From an uncultured Acetatifactor sp. (GTDB lineage: Bacteria > Bacillota > Clostridia > Lachnospirales > Lachnospiraceae), in the NCBI GenBank assembly GCA_910586215.1, contig CAJUGH010000002.1, positions 217,742 to 281,741 on the forward strand: a DNA stretch of 64,000 nucleotides. Direction: 5' to 3'. Both the position numbers and the translations under genes were made by a program. Shown here piece after piece: positions 1-8,575 of this stretch; position 1 is the stretch's first letter, and the number at the start of each line of letters is the position of its first letter. The notes beneath the pieces were generated by a model. The model saw only the letters and a list, made by a program, of their open reading frames with translations, had not been told where the DNA came from and did not search any database.

Positions 1-284
1 ACTTTTTTGATCTCCTCCTCCACGGTAACCGTACCATCTGTAAAGCTCACCTGGCGCAGAAATCCGATCTCCTGTTTCCCGGCCATGGTAATGCCGCATT
101 CTTCATCGCTGTCAAGATTACTCATCTGAAGATCTCCCGTGATGAGTTTCAGCAGGGTGGTCTTTCCGCAGCCGTTCCTGCCCACCACGGCAATCTTCTC
201 ACTGTCATGGATCTCAAAATTGATATTTTCTAATATGGTATCTGCGCCATACTGTACAAGCGCATGTCTGATCTGGTATCTCAT
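1..284 (-). CDS. ABC-F family ATPase, N-terminal part (runs off the window)
   Basis: The first 94 codons of a minus-strand gene whose rest lies left of the window. The protein begins MRYQIRHALVQYGADTILEN and carries a Walker A P-loop, GRNGCGKTT, near residue 36, followed by the short 'signal input' stretch typical of the first ABC domain. There is no membrane segment. Soluble ABC proteins of this layout are ABC-F ATPases, which act on the ribosome or in antibiotic resistance. The start at 284 follows GGAAGGGACT on the minus strand. Which ABC-F subfamily it belongs to cannot be told from the N-terminus. Confidence 0.85.
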   Translation of the reverse strand, partial: MRYQIRHALVQYGADTILENINFEIHDSEKIAVVGRNGCGKTTLLKLITGDLQMSNLDSDEECGITMAGKQEIGFLRQVSFTDGTVTVEEEIKK

Positions 285-665
285 GATATGGCAGTCCCTT
301 CCAGGGTGTGCAATCTTTTTGAATGGTTCTGGAATCCACATATGTCTAAACGGAGCCAGCCATTGCAACAACCCTCATGTTCCAACATTTTACCATAAAA
401 ATGACTGTAATCCAAGCCATTTATGCCTGCCAGACAGGTTATATACTTGTTTTTTTCCGGAAAAGATGCGAAAATAGGATGGGAAGAAAGTATGGGTGCT
501 TAAGAAGCATATAAAGGGCAGGTAATACGCATAAGAAAAGAATAGGAACAAGGAAAAAGGAACAAGGGCAAAAAAGAATAAGCATTAAAAGAAATAAGAA
601 CAAAAAGAACAAAAAGAACAAGGGCAGGCTAAGAATAGAGAGAATAAAGGCAGGAGAACGGGAGA
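285..665. other. Intergenic region with a purine-rich tract
   Basis: This is the divergent spacer between the ABC-F gene and pth. From about 525 to 665 the plus strand is almost pure A/G, with a repeated AAGAACAA-type unit (three near-tandem copies around 595-625) running into the pth ribosome binding site. No convincing gene was seen; open frames here have biased, low-complexity composition. Confidence 0.6.
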
Positions 666-1247
666 ATGTATATGATTGTGGGCCTTGGGAATCCAGGTAA
701 GGCATATGAGAATACCAGACATAACATCGGCTTTGACGTAATAGAGTATCTGGCAGATAAAGAGCACATCGGGGTGCTGGAGAAGAAGCACAAAGCCATC
801 ATTGGGAAGGGATTTGTGGCAGACAGGAAATGTGTGCTGGCAAAGCCCCAGACTTTTATGAACTTAAGCGGCGAGAGTGTGCGCAGTCTGCTAGACTACT
901 ATAAGGCGGATGAGAAGACGGAACTGATCGTCATATCCGATGATGTGAGCCTGGACGTAGGACAGATACGGATCCGGAAGAAGGGAAGCGCAGGAGGACA
1001 CAATGGTCTGAAGAATATCATAGCCCATCTGGGACATGACAGCTTTATCCGGGTAAAAATGGGTGTGGGAGAGAAGCCCAGAGGATACGATCTGGCAGAC
1101 TATGTGCTGGGGCATTTTCCGGCGGGAGAGCGGAAAGCCATGGATGAGGCTGTGGTCCGGGCGGCGGAGGCTATCCGAATGATCCTGGCCCAGGATGTGG
1201 ATGCTGCTATGAATGCGTATAACAGAAAACAGAATCCACAGCCGTGA
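666..1247 (+). CDS. pth: Peptidyl-tRNA hydrolase
   Basis: Releases tRNA from peptidyl-tRNA that drops off the ribosome. The 193-residue length is normal for bacterial Pth. Family signatures are visible: GLGNPG near residue 6 with the conserved Asn, TRHNIGF near residue 18 with the catalytic His, the conserved Asp region VISDDV near residue 91, and GSAGGHNGLKNI near residue 107. GGAGAACGGGAG precedes the start; the ATG at 666 or the one two codons later could serve. It is followed after 75 bases by mfd, a common pth-mfd pairing in Firmicutes, and they are probably co-transcribed. Confidence 0.97.
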   Translation: MYMIVGLGNPGKAYENTRHNIGFDVIEYLADKEHIGVLEKKHKAIIGKGFVADRKCVLAKPQTFMNLSGESVRSLLDYYKADEKTELIVISDDVSLDVGQIRIRKKGSAGGHNGLKNIIAHLGHDSFIRVKMGVGEKPRGYDLADYVLGHFPAGERKAMDEAVVRAAEAIRMILAQDVDAAMNAYNRKQNPQP

Positions 1248-1322
1248 TATCCAGGAACATAAAAGCTGCAAAGCAGCAGGGAGTTGACGGGTACGTATGA
1301 AGGCGTATAGGAGGGTGTGAAT

Positions 1323-4300
1323 ATGCAGGCATTGTTGGCGCCTTTGCGGGAGCTGGCTGAATTTGATACATGGAAGGATATCCTGCGCAAGGGGACTGGA
1401 TCTGTGGCACTGACTGGCTGTGTGGATTCCCAGAAGCTGCATTTGATCTATGGACTTTCGGAGGAAGCGAAGATACGGCTCATTGTGACATACAGTGATC
1501 TGAAGGCCCGGGAGATCTATGAGGAATACCAGTTTTATTCCAGGGATGTGATGTTGTATCCGGCCAAGGATCTGATCTTTTTCCAGGCAGATATCCATGG
1601 GAACCAGCTGGTGAAAGAGCGGGTGAAGACTCTGCGCCGTCTTATGGAGCGCAGGCCCATTACCATTGTCACTACCTATGCGGCCTTGATGACGCCCCAG
1701 GTCATGTGGGATGCCGAAAAAGATGTGATACGGCTACACCAGGGCGGGACACTGCAGGAGAAGGAACTGGCAAAGAGACTGGTGTCTTTTGGTTATGAGA
1801 ATAATTACCAGGTAGAGGGTCCCGGACAGTTTTCCATCCGTGGTGGTATTGTGGATATCTTTGACTTGACAGAGGAGAATCCTTACCGCATAGAATTGTG
1901 GGGGGATGAGATTGAATCCATCCGTAGCTTCGATGTACTTAGCCAGCGCTCCATTGAGAAGCTGGAGGGGATCAGTGTGTTCCCGGCTACGGAGTTTGTG
2001 CTGGAGGAAGACCGGATCCGGCAGGGCTTAGAGCGCCTGGAGCGGGAAGCGAAGAAACAGGAGAAGTTGTTTCGGGATTCCCAGAGGCCCGAGGAGGCCC
2101 ACAGGATTGCCACCCAGGTGAAGGAGCTGAGAGAACAGCTGCTGGAGTGTAAGAGTGCAGTGAACCTGGAAGGCTACATCCGGTATTTTTATGACAAGAC
2201 AGTGACATTGCCAGAGTTTCTGCTGCATATGGCAGCACAGTTCCCCAGGGGAAATGTGCCGGGGTATAAGCCCTTGTTTTTCCTGGAGGAACCCATGCGG
2301 CTGAAGGAACAGGCAGATGCGGTGGAACTGGAATTCCGGGAAAGTATGGAACAGCGTGTGCAGAAGGGCTATATCCTGCCGGGGCAGATGGATCTGCTCT
2401 ATTCAGGGGAACAGGCGGCCGCCAAGCTGTACGGAGGCAGTGTCGTTACGGTTTCCACCATGGACAGCCGGGGCGGGTATTTCAAAACGGACAGGAAAGT
2501 GGATGTGGCGGCACGCAGTGTGGCTCCTTACAATAACAGCTTCGAGACATTGGTGAAAGACCTGAAGCAGTTTCGCAGGAATGGTTACCGGGTATTGCTA
2601 CTCTCCGGCTCCAGGACCAGGGCCAGACGTCTGGCAGAAGACCTTAGGGATCAGGAACTGACAGCCCTTTACACGGAGGATCCTTTCCGGGAAGTGCAGC
2701 CAGGAGAGGTGGTCACCTACTATGGTCATGTGAACAAGGGGTTTGAGTATCCGCTGCTGAAATTCGTGGTGGTGTCCGAGACGGATATTTTCGGAGGACA
2801 GAAGAAGCAGAAGAAGGGAAGGAAACATTACCAGGGACAGAAGATCAAGGATTTCAATGATCTGAAGGTAGGGGATTATGTGGTCCATGAGAGCCATGGT
2901 CTGGGAATCTACCAGGGAATTGAGAAGGTGGAGATGGACAAGGTGGTGAAGGACTATATTAAGATCGAGTACCGGGACGGGGGGAACCTGTATGTGCTGG
3001 CTACGGGACTGGATGTGATCCAGAAATACGCATCCGCCGATGCCAGGAAGCCCAGACTGAACAAGCTGGGCAGCAAGGAGTGGGACCGGACCAAGACCAA
3101 GGTGCGCAGTGCAGTCAGCCAGGTGGCGAAAGACCTGGTGGAGCTGTATGCCCTGCGCCAGGCCAGCCAGGGGTACCAGTATGCCCAGGACACCGTGTGG
3201 CAGAAGGAATTCGAGGAAATGTTTCCCTTTGAGGAGACGGAGGACCAGCTCCATGCCATAGCGGACACCAAGGCAGATATGGAGAGTACCCGGATTATGG
3301 ATCGGCTGATCTGCGGGGATGTGGGTTACGGCAAGACAGAGATCGCCATCCGGGCAGCTTTCAAGGCTGTACAGGAGGGAAAGCAAGTGGTGTACCTGGT
3401 GCCCACCACCATTCTGGCCCAGCAGCATTTTACCACTTTTGTACAGAGGATGAAGGACTATCCTGTGCGGGTGGAGCTGATGAGCCGTTTCCGTACCCCG
3501 GCCCAGATCAAGACGACCTTGAAGGATCTGGAGAAAGGCCTGGTGGATATTGTGATCGGCACCCACCGGGTATTGTCGGGAGATGTGAAGTTTAAGGATC
3601 TGGGGCTTCTGGTCATTGACGAGGAACAGCGTTTCGGAGTGGCCCACAAGGAAAAGATCAAGAAACTGCGGGAAAATGTGGATGTGCTGACCTTGACGGC
3701 AACGCCTATCCCCAGAACCCTGCACATGAGCCTTATCGGCATCCGGGATATGAGTGTACTGGAAGAGGCCCCGGAGGACCGTCAGCCCATACAGACCTTT
3801 GTCTGTGAATACAATGAGGAACTGATTAGAGAGGCTGTCTGTCGGGAAATGGCCAGGGGAGGCCAGGTTTACTATGTATACAACCGGGTGAACAACATTG
3901 CAGATGTTGCCGCCCAGATTGCAAAGCTGGTGCCGGAAGCCACGGTGGCTTTTGCCCATGGGCAGATGAAGGAACAGGAGCTGGAACAGATCATGTTCGA
4001 CTTTATCGGTGGTGAGATTGACGTGCTGGTGTCCACTACCATCATTGAGACGGGCCTGGACATCTCCAATGTGAATACCATGATCATCCATGACTCTGAC
4101 AACCTGGGACTCTCCCAGCTCTACCAGCTGCGTGGCAGGGTGGGCCGCTCCAACCGCACGGCTTATGCCTTCTTGATGTATAAGAGGGACAAAATGCTAA
4201 AGGAGGTAGCGGAAAAACGTCTGGCTGCCATACGGGAATTCACAGATCTGGGCAGTGGTTTCCGTATTGCCATGCGGGACCTGGAGATCCGGGGTGCCGG

Positions 4301-4907
4301 GAATCTGCTGGGGATACAACAGCATGGGCATATGGAGGCTGTGGGATACGATCTGTATTGCAAGATGCTCAACGAGGCGGTGCAGAACCAGAAAGGCATT
4401 GCGGTAGCGGAGGATTTTGCCACCACCATTGACCTGGATGTAGATGCATTCATCCCACCGGAATATATCATGAATGAGGCCCAGAAGCTGGATATTTACA
4501 AGCGGATTGCAGGGATCGAGAATGGCAGGGAGCGGGATGACATGCAGGATGAACTCTTAGATCGTTTTGGCGCCATCCCGAAATCTGTGGAGAACCTGCT
4601 TCGGATCGCCCTGGTCCGGGTGGCTGCCCATAGGCTGTATCTGACAGAGGTCAAGGGGAAAAACGAGAGGATTACCTTCACTTTCCGGCCGGATGCACAG
4701 GTGGATGTGACCGGGATTCCGCAGCTTCTGGGACGGTATGGGTATAACCTTACCTTCACGGCCTACGGCACGCCCTTTTTCACTTACCGGTATAAAAAGA
4801 CCGGCTTGATAGAGACAGACGAGGAGTTGCTATTAGAGAAGACAGAAGAACTACTCCGGGACATGGAGATACTTCTGCCACAAAGCGGGAAACTACCTTC
4901 TGAGTGA
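1323..4907 (+). CDS. mfd: Transcription-repair coupling factor
   Basis: Mfd removes RNA polymerase stalled at DNA lesions and recruits UvrA. The 1194-residue protein shows the full layout. An N-terminal UvrB-like region comes first. The RNA-polymerase-interaction domain lies around residues 490-570 (DYVVHESHGLGIYQ). The RecG-like translocase has Walker A GDVGYGKTEIA near 664, the DEEQ box near 765, TATPIPRT, and the late helicase motif QLRGRVGRS near 940. A C-terminal domain closes it. The ATG at 1323 is chosen over the in-frame GTG at 1317 because AGGAGGG ends at 1315, giving proper spacing only to the ATG. Confidence 0.97.
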   Translation: MQALLAPLRELAEFDTWKDILRKGTGSVALTGCVDSQKLHLIYGLSEEAKIRLIVTYSDLKAREIYEEYQFYSRDVMLYPAKDLIFFQADIHGNQLVKERVKTLRRLMERRPITIVTTYAALMTPQVMWDAEKDVIRLHQGGTLQEKELAKRLVSFGYENNYQVEGPGQFSIRGGIVDIFDLTEENPYRIELWGDEIESIRSFDVLSQRSIEKLEGISVFPATEFVLEEDRIRQGLERLEREAKKQEKLFRDSQRPEEAHRIATQVKELREQLLECKSAVNLEGYIRYFYDKTVTLPEFLLHMAAQFPRGNVPGYKPLFFLEEPMRLKEQADAVELEFRESMEQRVQKGYILPGQMDLLYSGEQAAAKLYGGSVVTVSTMDSRGGYFKTDRKVDVAARSVAPYNNSFETLVKDLKQFRRNGYRVLLLSGSRTRARRLAEDLRDQELTALYTEDPFREVQPGEVVTYYGHVNKGFEYPLLKFVVVSETDIFGGQKKQKKGRKHYQGQKIKDFNDLKVGDYVVHESHGLGIYQGIEKVEMDKVVKDYIKIEYRDGGNLYVLATGLDVIQKYASADARKPRLNKLGSKEWDRTKTKVRSAVSQVAKDLVELYALRQASQGYQYAQDTVWQKEFEEMFPFEETEDQLHAIADTKADMESTRIMDRLICGDVGYGKTEIAIRAAFKAVQEGKQVVYLVPTTILAQQHFTTFVQRMKDYPVRVELMSRFRTPAQIKTTLKDLEKGLVDIVIGTHRVLSGDVKFKDLGLLVIDEEQRFGVAHKEKIKKLRENVDVLTLTATPIPRTLHMSLIGIRDMSVLEEAPEDRQPIQTFVCEYNEELIREAVCREMARGGQVYYVYNRVNNIADVAAQIAKLVPEATVAFAHGQMKEQELEQIMFDFIGGEIDVLVSTTIIETGLDISNVNTMIIHDSDNLGLSQLYQLRGRVGRSNRTAYAFLMYKRDKMLKEVAEKRLAAIREFTDLGSGFRIAMRDLEIRGAGNLLGIQQHGHMEAVGYDLYCKMLNEAVQNQKGIAVAEDFATTIDLDVDAFIPPEYIMNEAQKLDIYKRIAGIENGRERDDMQDELLDRFGAIPKSVENLLRIALVRVAAHRLYLTEVKGKNERITFTFRPDAQVDVTGIPQLLGRYGYNLTFTAYGTPFFTYRYKKTGLIETDEELLLEKTEELLRDMEILLPQSGKLPSE

Positions 4908-5027
4908 TAGACGAACAGATATTCTTTTTGAGAGAGTTTTAAGGGACTTAAAATATGATATCTTCTGTTTTAGAACAAAACAGTTCGGAACAGGACAGGG
5001 GAAGACCCTGGGACAGGAGGTATCATT

Positions 5028-5141
5028 ATGAAGGGCTATTACACAGCAAGCGGTTACATGGGACTGGTGGAGGGCGTCTATATCCTGTTTGCCAGTGAGG
5101 CGGATTACAGGGAGTATGTGGAGGAATGGGACTGGTCCTGA
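5028..5141 (+). CDS. Small 37-residue protein of unknown function
   Basis: A short reading frame in the mfd/kinase spacer, starting MKGYYTASGYMGLVEGVYIL and ending in an acidic-aromatic tail (EEWDWS). AGGAGG at 5015-5020 sits seven bases before the ATG, as strong a ribosome site as any in the window. The sequence is a plausible folded mini-domain: alternating Tyr/Gly, a hydrophobic YILFAS strand, then an acidic helix. I have a recollection of similar 'MKGYYT...GYMG' small proteins in other Clostridia, but no named function. It has no signal peptide or membrane helix. Confidence 0.7.
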   Translation: MKGYYTASGYMGLVEGVYILFASEADYREYVEEWDWS

Positions 5142-5226
5142 CTGGAGGCATGAGAGGCCGGCAGCGCAGGCTGACCTGCGGTCTACAGCCGGGTGTGGAT
5201 GGCATATGAGCCATGTAACCGCACAT

Positions 5227-5256
5227 TTGCCTTTACGGATGTGAGAAAAGTATGAT
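5227..5256 (+). promoter_or_regulatory. Possible sigma-A promoter of the sugar kinase
   Basis: TTGCCT at 5227-5232 and TATGAT at 5251-5256 are separated by 18 bases, about 40 bases before the kinase ATG. The -10 overlaps the palindrome ATGATATCAT. Confidence 0.4.
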
Positions 5257-5296
5257 ATCATAAAAGATACATAAGAGGCAAAGGGAGGACAAGCGC

Positions 5297-6319
5297 ATGA
5301 AGAGACCATTCGATTTGCTTACGCTGGGAGAGATTATGTTAAGGCTGTCTCCGCCAGACAATGAGCGGATTACCCGGGGTGACACTTTGAGCAAACAGGC
5401 AGGGGGTGCAGAGCTGAACTCTGCTACCGGTGCTGCCATGCTGGGACTGCGCTGTGGCATATTGTCCAAGCTGCCAGCCAATGATCTGGGAATTTATATC
5501 AAGAACCGTGTCCGTCTCTGTGGGGTCAGCGATGACTATCTGGTGTACGATGGGGACAAGGATGCCAGACTGGGCGTATACTACTATGAGAATGGTGCCT
5601 ATCCCAGGAAGCCACGCATCGTCTATGACAGGAAGAACACTTCCATGAACAAGATTTCCGTGGACGACTACGAAGATTCCCTGTACAGCGCTACCCATTG
5701 CTTCCATACAAGCGGTATCACCCTGGCTTTAAGCCCTGAAGTGCGGGACACGGCTGTGGAGATGATCAGACGGTTCAAGGCACAGGGGACCATCATTTCC
5801 TTTGATGTGAATTTCAGGGGCAATCTGTGGACAGGACCGGAGGCAAAGGCATGTATTGAGTCGATCCTGCCCTATGTGGACATTTTTTTCTGCTCGGAGG
5901 ACACAGCCAGGCTCACTTTCCTAAAGGAGGGTGATGCAAAAAGTATCATGAAGAGTTTTACGGAAGCGTATCCCATCTCCATCGTGGCATCCACCCAGCG
6001 CATAGTACACAGCCCCAAGCGGCACACTTTCGGCTCCATCATCTACTGTGCAAAGGAGGACACCTTCTATGAAGAGGCTCCTTATGCGGACATTGAAGTG
6101 GTGGACCGGATTGGCAGCGGGGATGCCTACATATCTGGTGTGCTGTATGGGTTGCTGTCCCACGAGGGAGAATACCAGAGGGCACTGGAATATGGAAATG
6201 CGGTCAGCGCCTTGAAGAATACCATCCCTGGCGACCTGCTTTCCACGGACTTGAAGGAGATTGAAGGGATCATTAAGGAGCATAAGTCTACGGGGCGGAT
6301 TGCGGAAATGGACAGGTAG
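5297..6319 (+). CDS. PfkB-family sugar kinase (2-dehydro-3-deoxygluconokinase-like)
   Basis: Carbohydrate kinase of the ribokinase fold, 340 residues. It opens with LTLGEIMLRLSPP and AGGAELNSATGAAMLG, the substrate-binding N-terminal PfkB pattern. The catalytic anion-hole motif near the C-terminus reads DRIGSGDAYISG (about residue 258), a conservative variant of the usual GAGDxF. KDG kinases and fructokinases share this look; the 'GEIMLRLSPP' opening favours a KDG-type substrate, but no pathway neighbour confirms it. AGGGAGG-type RBS lies just upstream. It sits between mfd and spoVT, which suggests insertion into an otherwise conserved neighbourhood. Confidence 0.8.
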   Translation: MKRPFDLLTLGEIMLRLSPPDNERITRGDTLSKQAGGAELNSATGAAMLGLRCGILSKLPANDLGIYIKNRVRLCGVSDDYLVYDGDKDARLGVYYYENGAYPRKPRIVYDRKNTSMNKISVDDYEDSLYSATHCFHTSGITLALSPEVRDTAVEMIRRFKAQGTIISFDVNFRGNLWTGPEAKACIESILPYVDIFFCSEDTARLTFLKEGDAKSIMKSFTEAYPISIVASTQRIVHSPKRHTFGSIIYCAKEDTFYEEAPYADIEVVDRIGSGDAYISGVLYGLLSHEGEYQRALEYGNAVSALKNTIPGDLLSTDLKEIEGIIKEHKSTGRIAEMDR

Positions 6320-6322
6320 TTT

Positions 6323-7885
6323 ATGGGAATGCATGTTTCGAAGAAAAAAATGATTAGAACTGTTTTTGTAATCGTTTTTTGTATGGTGCCACTTTTGTCT
6401 GCCATACTTTTTTGTTTAAAAGATGGCCGGTGGATAGGGGATGTTTATATACCATTGGGGGGATGGAGTGACGAAATCACTTATTATAAACAAATAGAAG
6501 GCATTTTGTCCTATGGTATGCCGCGGGGTTTTTTTGGATATAATCAATCCAGGGCATTATATGGATCCTTGGGGGTATGGGGGATGATCCCGCTCATACC
6601 TTATGTAGTATGGGGAGGTATATTTGGCTGGAATTACAGTTCGCCAATATTTGCCAATATTTTTTTCTGCATGATAGCTTTTGTGGTACTGTTTAAGGTC
6701 ATGCATCTCACAGGAAAAGAGATGGGGGCTTTGTCAATTTTCTGGGTGACGAATCAGTTTATAAATCGATATGTTTTATCTGGGGTTGTAGAAGCCTCTG
6801 TCATTATGCAGTTGATACTTGTCACAGCATGCGGAGAATACCTTTTATCTGAAAAAATACGTGACCGTACAGGTCTTTCTGCTATGCAAAGGGATCAGTT
6901 TGTATTAGGATTCTGCACTTTTATGATCTGTATGCTGACTCTGGCAAGACCATATTTTGCGGTACTTTTTTTGATTCCTTTCTGGAAAGCGGTGCAAGAC
7001 CGGAGAAAAAAATGGATTATGGTTCTTCCGGTGCTGGCAGTGGGAACCATAGCGGTATTTTTCTTGTACAATCATTTTTTCTGTTCCACCTATTTTAATA
7101 ATATCTTTTCTTTTGAAAAGCTATATTCTGCTGGCATTTTAGGGGCTTTTGCAAAAGTTTTTGATGGTTTTATGGAAATCGCGCGATTGATGTGGTATGC
7201 CATGCGCTATAAAGGTAGCGGGGTGGGGTGGTATTATTTGCTATTGTTTATTGAATTGGCAACTATGCTGTTTGTCTGCATACGGAATATCTGCCAGCAC
7301 AAGAAACCGCCACGGATGTTTACGATTACCTTGATAGGCAACGTGATGATATTGCTTAGCATCATTGAAATGTATGATCTAGGTGTCGGTGGAAGGCATA
7401 TTTTGGCTCTGATTGTAGTCAATGCGGTATTGCTGGTAGTAGAAGTTCATTTCTCTATGGGAGCAGTCCTGGCATTGGTTTGCATTGTATCTATCGTACA
7501 GACGAAAGGGGCTGATGCGTTACCCTACCAGAATGAGGACTATGTGGCTTACATGGATTCATTGGAGAAGATATTTTCTGAGGTCGTAGAGGTGACAGAG
7601 GAAATCTCTTATGAAAGCGTTGTGGCTATGCCTACGGCAGACAGAAGTACACAATATCCGGAACAAGGTGTCAGCACATATTATGGACTGCTGTTTGCCA
7701 TGCCGCCAGGCGTGGGGATCAGCCTTGATTATAGGGATTATTATGATGATCCGAATCATATCAAAGCCGGCTATATCATGGTTCATCCTGCAGGGGAAAT
7801 TCGAAAGATACTGGAGGACATGGGGATGACTTGTGTGTTTGAAAATGAAGAACTGGCATTGTATAAAAACACTATGTCCTATTAG
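6323..7885 (+). CDS. Polytopic membrane protein of unknown function, AT-rich
   Basis: A 520-residue protein with an N-terminal membrane anchor (about residues 10-30) and roughly ten further hydrophobic spans up to residue 410, then a soluble tail. A periplasmic-side loop after TM1 with acidic and aromatic residues (GGWSDEITYYKQ) and the spacing of helices recall GT-C-type glycosyltransferases, but no diagnostic DxD-type motif can be fixed. Base composition is clearly more AT-rich than both neighbours and codon choice differs, suggesting acquisition. It starts three bases after the kinase stop, without a good ribosome site; ATGs at 6323, 6329 and 6350 are all possible. Confidence 0.7.
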   Translation: MGMHVSKKKMIRTVFVIVFCMVPLLSAILFCLKDGRWIGDVYIPLGGWSDEITYYKQIEGILSYGMPRGFFGYNQSRALYGSLGVWGMIPLIPYVVWGGIFGWNYSSPIFANIFFCMIAFVVLFKVMHLTGKEMGALSIFWVTNQFINRYVLSGVVEASVIMQLILVTACGEYLLSEKIRDRTGLSAMQRDQFVLGFCTFMICMLTLARPYFAVLFLIPFWKAVQDRRKKWIMVLPVLAVGTIAVFFLYNHFFCSTYFNNIFSFEKLYSAGILGAFAKVFDGFMEIARLMWYAMRYKGSGVGWYYLLLFIELATMLFVCIRNICQHKKPPRMFTITLIGNVMILLSIIEMYDLGVGGRHILALIVVNAVLLVVEVHFSMGAVLALVCIVSIVQTKGADALPYQNEDYVAYMDSLEKIFSEVVEVTEEISYESVVAMPTADRSTQYPEQGVSTYYGLLFAMPPGVGISLDYRDYYDDPNHIKAGYIMVHPAGEIRKILEDMGMTCVFENEELALYKNTMSY

Positions 7886-8021
7886 GTAGTTCTTCGGTTC
7901 CTTTTCATGTATAATAACCCAACATTTACAAATACTAGAAATACATGGTCGTCTTTTTCCGCAAGAAAAGGGGATTGTAAGACAAGGCTGATATATTTGT
8001 AGATGGAGGAGAAAATATAAT

Positions 8022-8567
8022 ATGAAAGCAACAGGAATTGTTAGAAGAATAGATGACCTGGGCCGTATTGTGATACCGAAGGAGATCCGCAGGACCCTTC
8101 ATATCCGGGAGTCAGATCCGCTGGAGATCTTCACGGACAGGGAGGGTCAGGTCATCCTGAAGAAATATTCCCCCATTGGGGAGATGACTACCTTTGCAAA
8201 ACAGTATGCGGAGAGCCTGGCCCAGGTCTCAGGCCATGCTGCATTGATCGCGGACAGGGACCAGTTCATTGCAGCGGCGGGCGGCTACAAACATCTGGTG
8301 AATAAGTCCGTGAGCAGGCAGCTGGAGGAGAAGGTACACAATAGGGAACTGCTGATGGCCTCCAAAGGGGACAGGAACTTCATCCATGTGTGCGAGGAGG
8401 GAACGGAGGACTATCAGCATGAGGCCATTGCACCTATTCTCTGTGAGGGAGACATTATAGGCAGCGTGGTACTGCTGGAAAATGACAACAAGGCGCGTAT
8501 GGGGGAAGTGGAGCAGAAGCTGGTACAGTCTGCAGCAGGGTTCCTGGGGCGCCAGATGGAACAGTAG
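8022..8567 (+). CDS. spoVT: Stage V sporulation protein T
   Basis: Forespore transcription regulator that tunes sigma-G genes. The N-terminal 50 residues are an AbrB-type swapped-hairpin DNA-binding domain (MKATGIVRRIDDLGRIVIPK, then EIRRTLHIRESDPLEIF). The remaining 130 residues form the GAF-like effector domain of SpoVT, and the 181-residue length is right for the family. GGAGGAG lies 11 bases before the ATG. Position close to pth-mfd is the usual clostridial arrangement. Its presence implies endospore formation. Confidence 0.95.
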   Translation: MKATGIVRRIDDLGRIVIPKEIRRTLHIRESDPLEIFTDREGQVILKKYSPIGEMTTFAKQYAESLAQVSGHAALIADRDQFIAAAGGYKHLVNKSVSRQLEEKVHNRELLMASKGDRNFIHVCEEGTEDYQHEAIAPILCEGDIIGSVVLLENDNKARMGEVEQKLVQSAAGFLGRQMEQ

Positions 8568-8575
8568 GGAAGCCT

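Noticed and set aside
439..791. Minus-strand frames opposite the purine-rich tract
   Set aside because: Phe/Leu-rich low-complexity translation of a purine tract; not a gene.
2598..4091. A 497-codon minus-strand frame inside mfd
   Set aside because: Composition is that of an antisense shadow of a GC-rich gene (His/Leu/Gln-rich); no motif and no ribosome site.
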